Below are positions 62,913 through 64,000 of a DNA stretch of 64,000 nt, in pieces. Position 1 is the first letter of the stretch, and each line of letters starts with the position of its first letter. Below the pieces are notes generated by a model. The model made no database searches. It was not told the DNA's origin and saw nothing but the letters and a program-made list of their open reading frames with translations. The DNA is taken from assembly GCA_006226375.1 (NCBI GenBank), contig SBHC01000041.1, forward strand, positions 1-64,000, given 5' to 3'. A program made the position numbers and the translations under genes. Origin of the DNA: Deltaproteobacteria bacterium. Its GTDB lineage: Bacteria > Myxococcota_C > UBA6777.

Positions 62913-63566
62913 CTACGCCCGCGGTAACGCTTGAAACGTAGGAGCCTCCTCAAAGCGAGGAAGGCCAGCGCCATCGAGCTGTTTGAGTGCTTTAAAGCGA
63001 GAAACATCAAAGAGTTGCTTCCCGCCGCGGCGCATGAGCACCCGAACCAAGTGCATCCATAACTCTGCTGTCGCGTACACATCGCTCATCGCATGATGCG
63101 CAACCAAAGGAATGCCTAGCGTTTCCGACAGCCCTTCCAGAGTATGGGAGGTTCCCTCCATCAGCTTTCGAGCGAGAGGGAGGGTATCGACAGCCCAGTT
63201 GTTGGGCCCAGTCCCAAAAATCCCGCGCAGCTCCTTCTTAATGAACCGCAAATCAAACGAGAAGATGTTGTGCCCAACAAGAACGGCGTCCTGGAGCAGG
63301 TGCGCAAACGCAGGAGCGACATCAGCAAAGGTTGGGGCGTCGACCACCATCTCCTCTGTGATTTGGTGGACCTGCGATGCAGAAGACGAGATGGGCACCC
63401 CAGGCTTCACCAAAGTTTGCAGCTCTGCCACAGGCTGCCAGGCCTCTAGCCGAACCGCTGCAATTTCGAGAATACGGGCGTTTCCACCCAGTCCAGTGGT
63501 CTCCACATCAAAGACCACACAAGAAATGTGCTGAAGAAGCTCTTCATCCGTACGTTGATTAAGCAT
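62913..63566 (-). CDS. 3'-5' exonuclease, DEDDh (DnaQ/PolC epsilon-like)
   Basis: The 217-residue protein has ExoI FDVETTGLGG, ExoII VGHNIFSFDLRFIKKEL and ExoIII HHAMSDVYATAELW, i.e. the DEDDh set. Between them is VHQITEEMVVDAPTF, conserved in PolC-type exonucleases. Activity: removal of 3' nucleotides in proofreading or repair. It may be the epsilon subunit or a stand-alone nuclease; the C-terminal extension (about 40 residues, ALKQLDGAGLPRFEEAP) is short and lacks an obvious alpha-binding segment. Confidence 0.9.
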   Translation of the reverse strand: MLNQRTDEELLQHISCVVFDVETTGLGGNARILEIAAVRLEAWQPVAELQTLVKPGVPISSSASQVHQITEEMVVDAPTFADVAPAFAHLLQDAVLVGHNIFSFDLRFIKKELRGIFGTGPNNWAVDTLPLARKLMEGTSHTLEGLSETLGIPLVAHHAMSDVYATAELWMHLVRVLMRRGGKQLFDVSRFKALKQLDGAGLPRFEEAPTFQALPRA

Positions 63567-63737
63567 AGCGCCTGCAACATCAATAGGGTTGTAGCCATGG
63601 CGAACCGGGCAGGGATTGTAGTGAAGAACCCAACGACACGCAACCCTGTTCCCTCTTCCAAGCTCCCAAGTCTTCAGGCAAACATCGCCCCACCGCGAAC
63701 CGGCCGAAAACGGAGCATTCTCTTCCCTATTGCCAAG

Positions 63738-63766
63738 TTGACAAGCGTTGACAGTTTGGGTAGTTT
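63738..63766 (+). promoter_or_regulatory. Possible sigma-70-type promoter of the kinase gene
   Basis: TTGACA (63738-63743), 17 bases, then TAGTTT (63761-63766). A CCCGA/TCGGG hairpin lies downstream in the leader before the TTG start at 63826. The -35 is a perfect consensus; the -10 is moderate. Confidence 0.4.
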
Positions 63767-63825
63767 GGTGGGACTACCTGGGTGAAGTTTGTCCCGATTT
63801 TCGGGAACTGGAAGGACATATCATC

Positions 63826-64000
63826 TTGAAAAAACCGATACCATTCGGCAAATATTACTTGATGGATCGCATCGCCGTAGGCGGTATGGCCGAGGTATTT
63901 AAGGCCAAAACCTTCGGGATCGATGGCTTTGAGAAGGTTGTTGCGCTCAAGCGCATCCTTCCCAACATTGCCGAAGATGAAGAATTCATCATGATGTTCT
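63826..64000 (+). CDS. Serine/threonine protein kinase, 5' part only
   Basis: A frame opens with TTG at 63826 (GAAGGA upstream) and runs off the right edge. The 58 residues visible begin [20 protein letters not shown], which is the glycine-rich loop region of Hanks-type kinases, followed by VFKAK and VVALKRILP with the ATP-anchoring Lys. The spacing fits PknB-like kinases, which are very numerous in Myxococcota. No other domain can be seen. Confidence 0.82.
   Translation, partial: MKKPIPFGKYYLMDRIAVGGMAEVFKAKTFGIDGFEKVVALKRILPNIAEDEEFIMMF

Noticed and set aside
1..64000. CRISPR array or prophage
   Set aside because: No regularly spaced identical repeats and no phage structural, integrase or tRNA-attachment features were seen.

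Overview
The window reads as a chromosomal segment of a Gram-negative bacterium of the old deltaproteobacterial grouping, most likely Myxococcota or a relative such as Bradymonadales. This is inference from content. The signs are a MYXO-CTERM-like tail (54162-54995), a lipoprotein with MopE-like CNGxDDxCDG repeats (50241-52994), many Cys-rich or TPR/Sel1 lipoproteins, a TamB-type envelope protein, a Ser/Thr protein kinase starting at the right edge, and a PUFA/hgl-like polyketide synthase pair. Base composition looks mid-50s % GC by eye. No rRNA, tRNA, IS element or CRISPR array was recognised.

Left part (1-8.6 kb). A truncated FAD oxidoreductase and a ferritin-like lipoprotein precede a leftward set of three genes: an EctB-type diaminobutyrate aminotransferase, a 1362-residue membrane NRPS of the Pls/PosA type (A domain, carrier domain, six membrane segments, three soluble blocks, no condensation domain) and a GNAT acetyltransferase. 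No ectA or ectC is present. My reading is that EctB makes L-2,4-diaminobutyrate for a Pls-like synthetase, giving a cationic homopoly(amino acid). This is the most interesting system in the window.

8.6-21.5 kb. Elongation factor G, a TamB-family protein, two tiny membrane proteins and a TPR-like protein lie here, with long non-coding gaps. The gaps hold an inverted pair of ~100-bp hairpin-rich repeats, a 60-bp tandem repeat and a possible three-way-junction RNA.

21.5-28.4 kb. A lasso-peptide cluster runs in the order nucleotidyltransferase (PF14907-like), B2 protease, PqqD-like B1, Asn-synthetase-like cyclase, precursor peptide, HPr-kinase-like protein. No ABC exporter gene is visible. It is followed by an RTX-repeat protein with an NleD/M91-type zinc protease domain.

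28.4-38.1 kb. A TroABCD-like Mn/Fe/Zn ABC operon has a C-terminal DtxR-type regulator fused to both permeases and a perfect 18-bp palindrome upstream. Nearby are a CobW-type metal GTPase, small lipoproteins, a methyltransferase, an Arg/Lys/Cys-rich secreted protein and a SelW-like protein.

38.1-48.2 kb. A malic enzyme-phosphotransacetylase fusion is followed by a rightward operon of PKS (KS-AT-ACP), PKS (KR-DH), an alkyltransferase-like protein and a FabI-type enoyl reductase, a likely iterative lipid or polyketide pathway.

48.2-64 kb. Genes here encode a possible septoil-knot repeat protein, an M20 peptidase, secreted lipoproteins, a patatin, a Coq4-like protein, an AtoE-like transporter, a ComEA-like HhH protein, a quinone oxidoreductase, an Rpn-type remnant, a DEDDh exonuclease and the start of a kinase. 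Coordinates use the start codon best supported by a Shine-Dalgarno sequence; alternatives are given in the entries.
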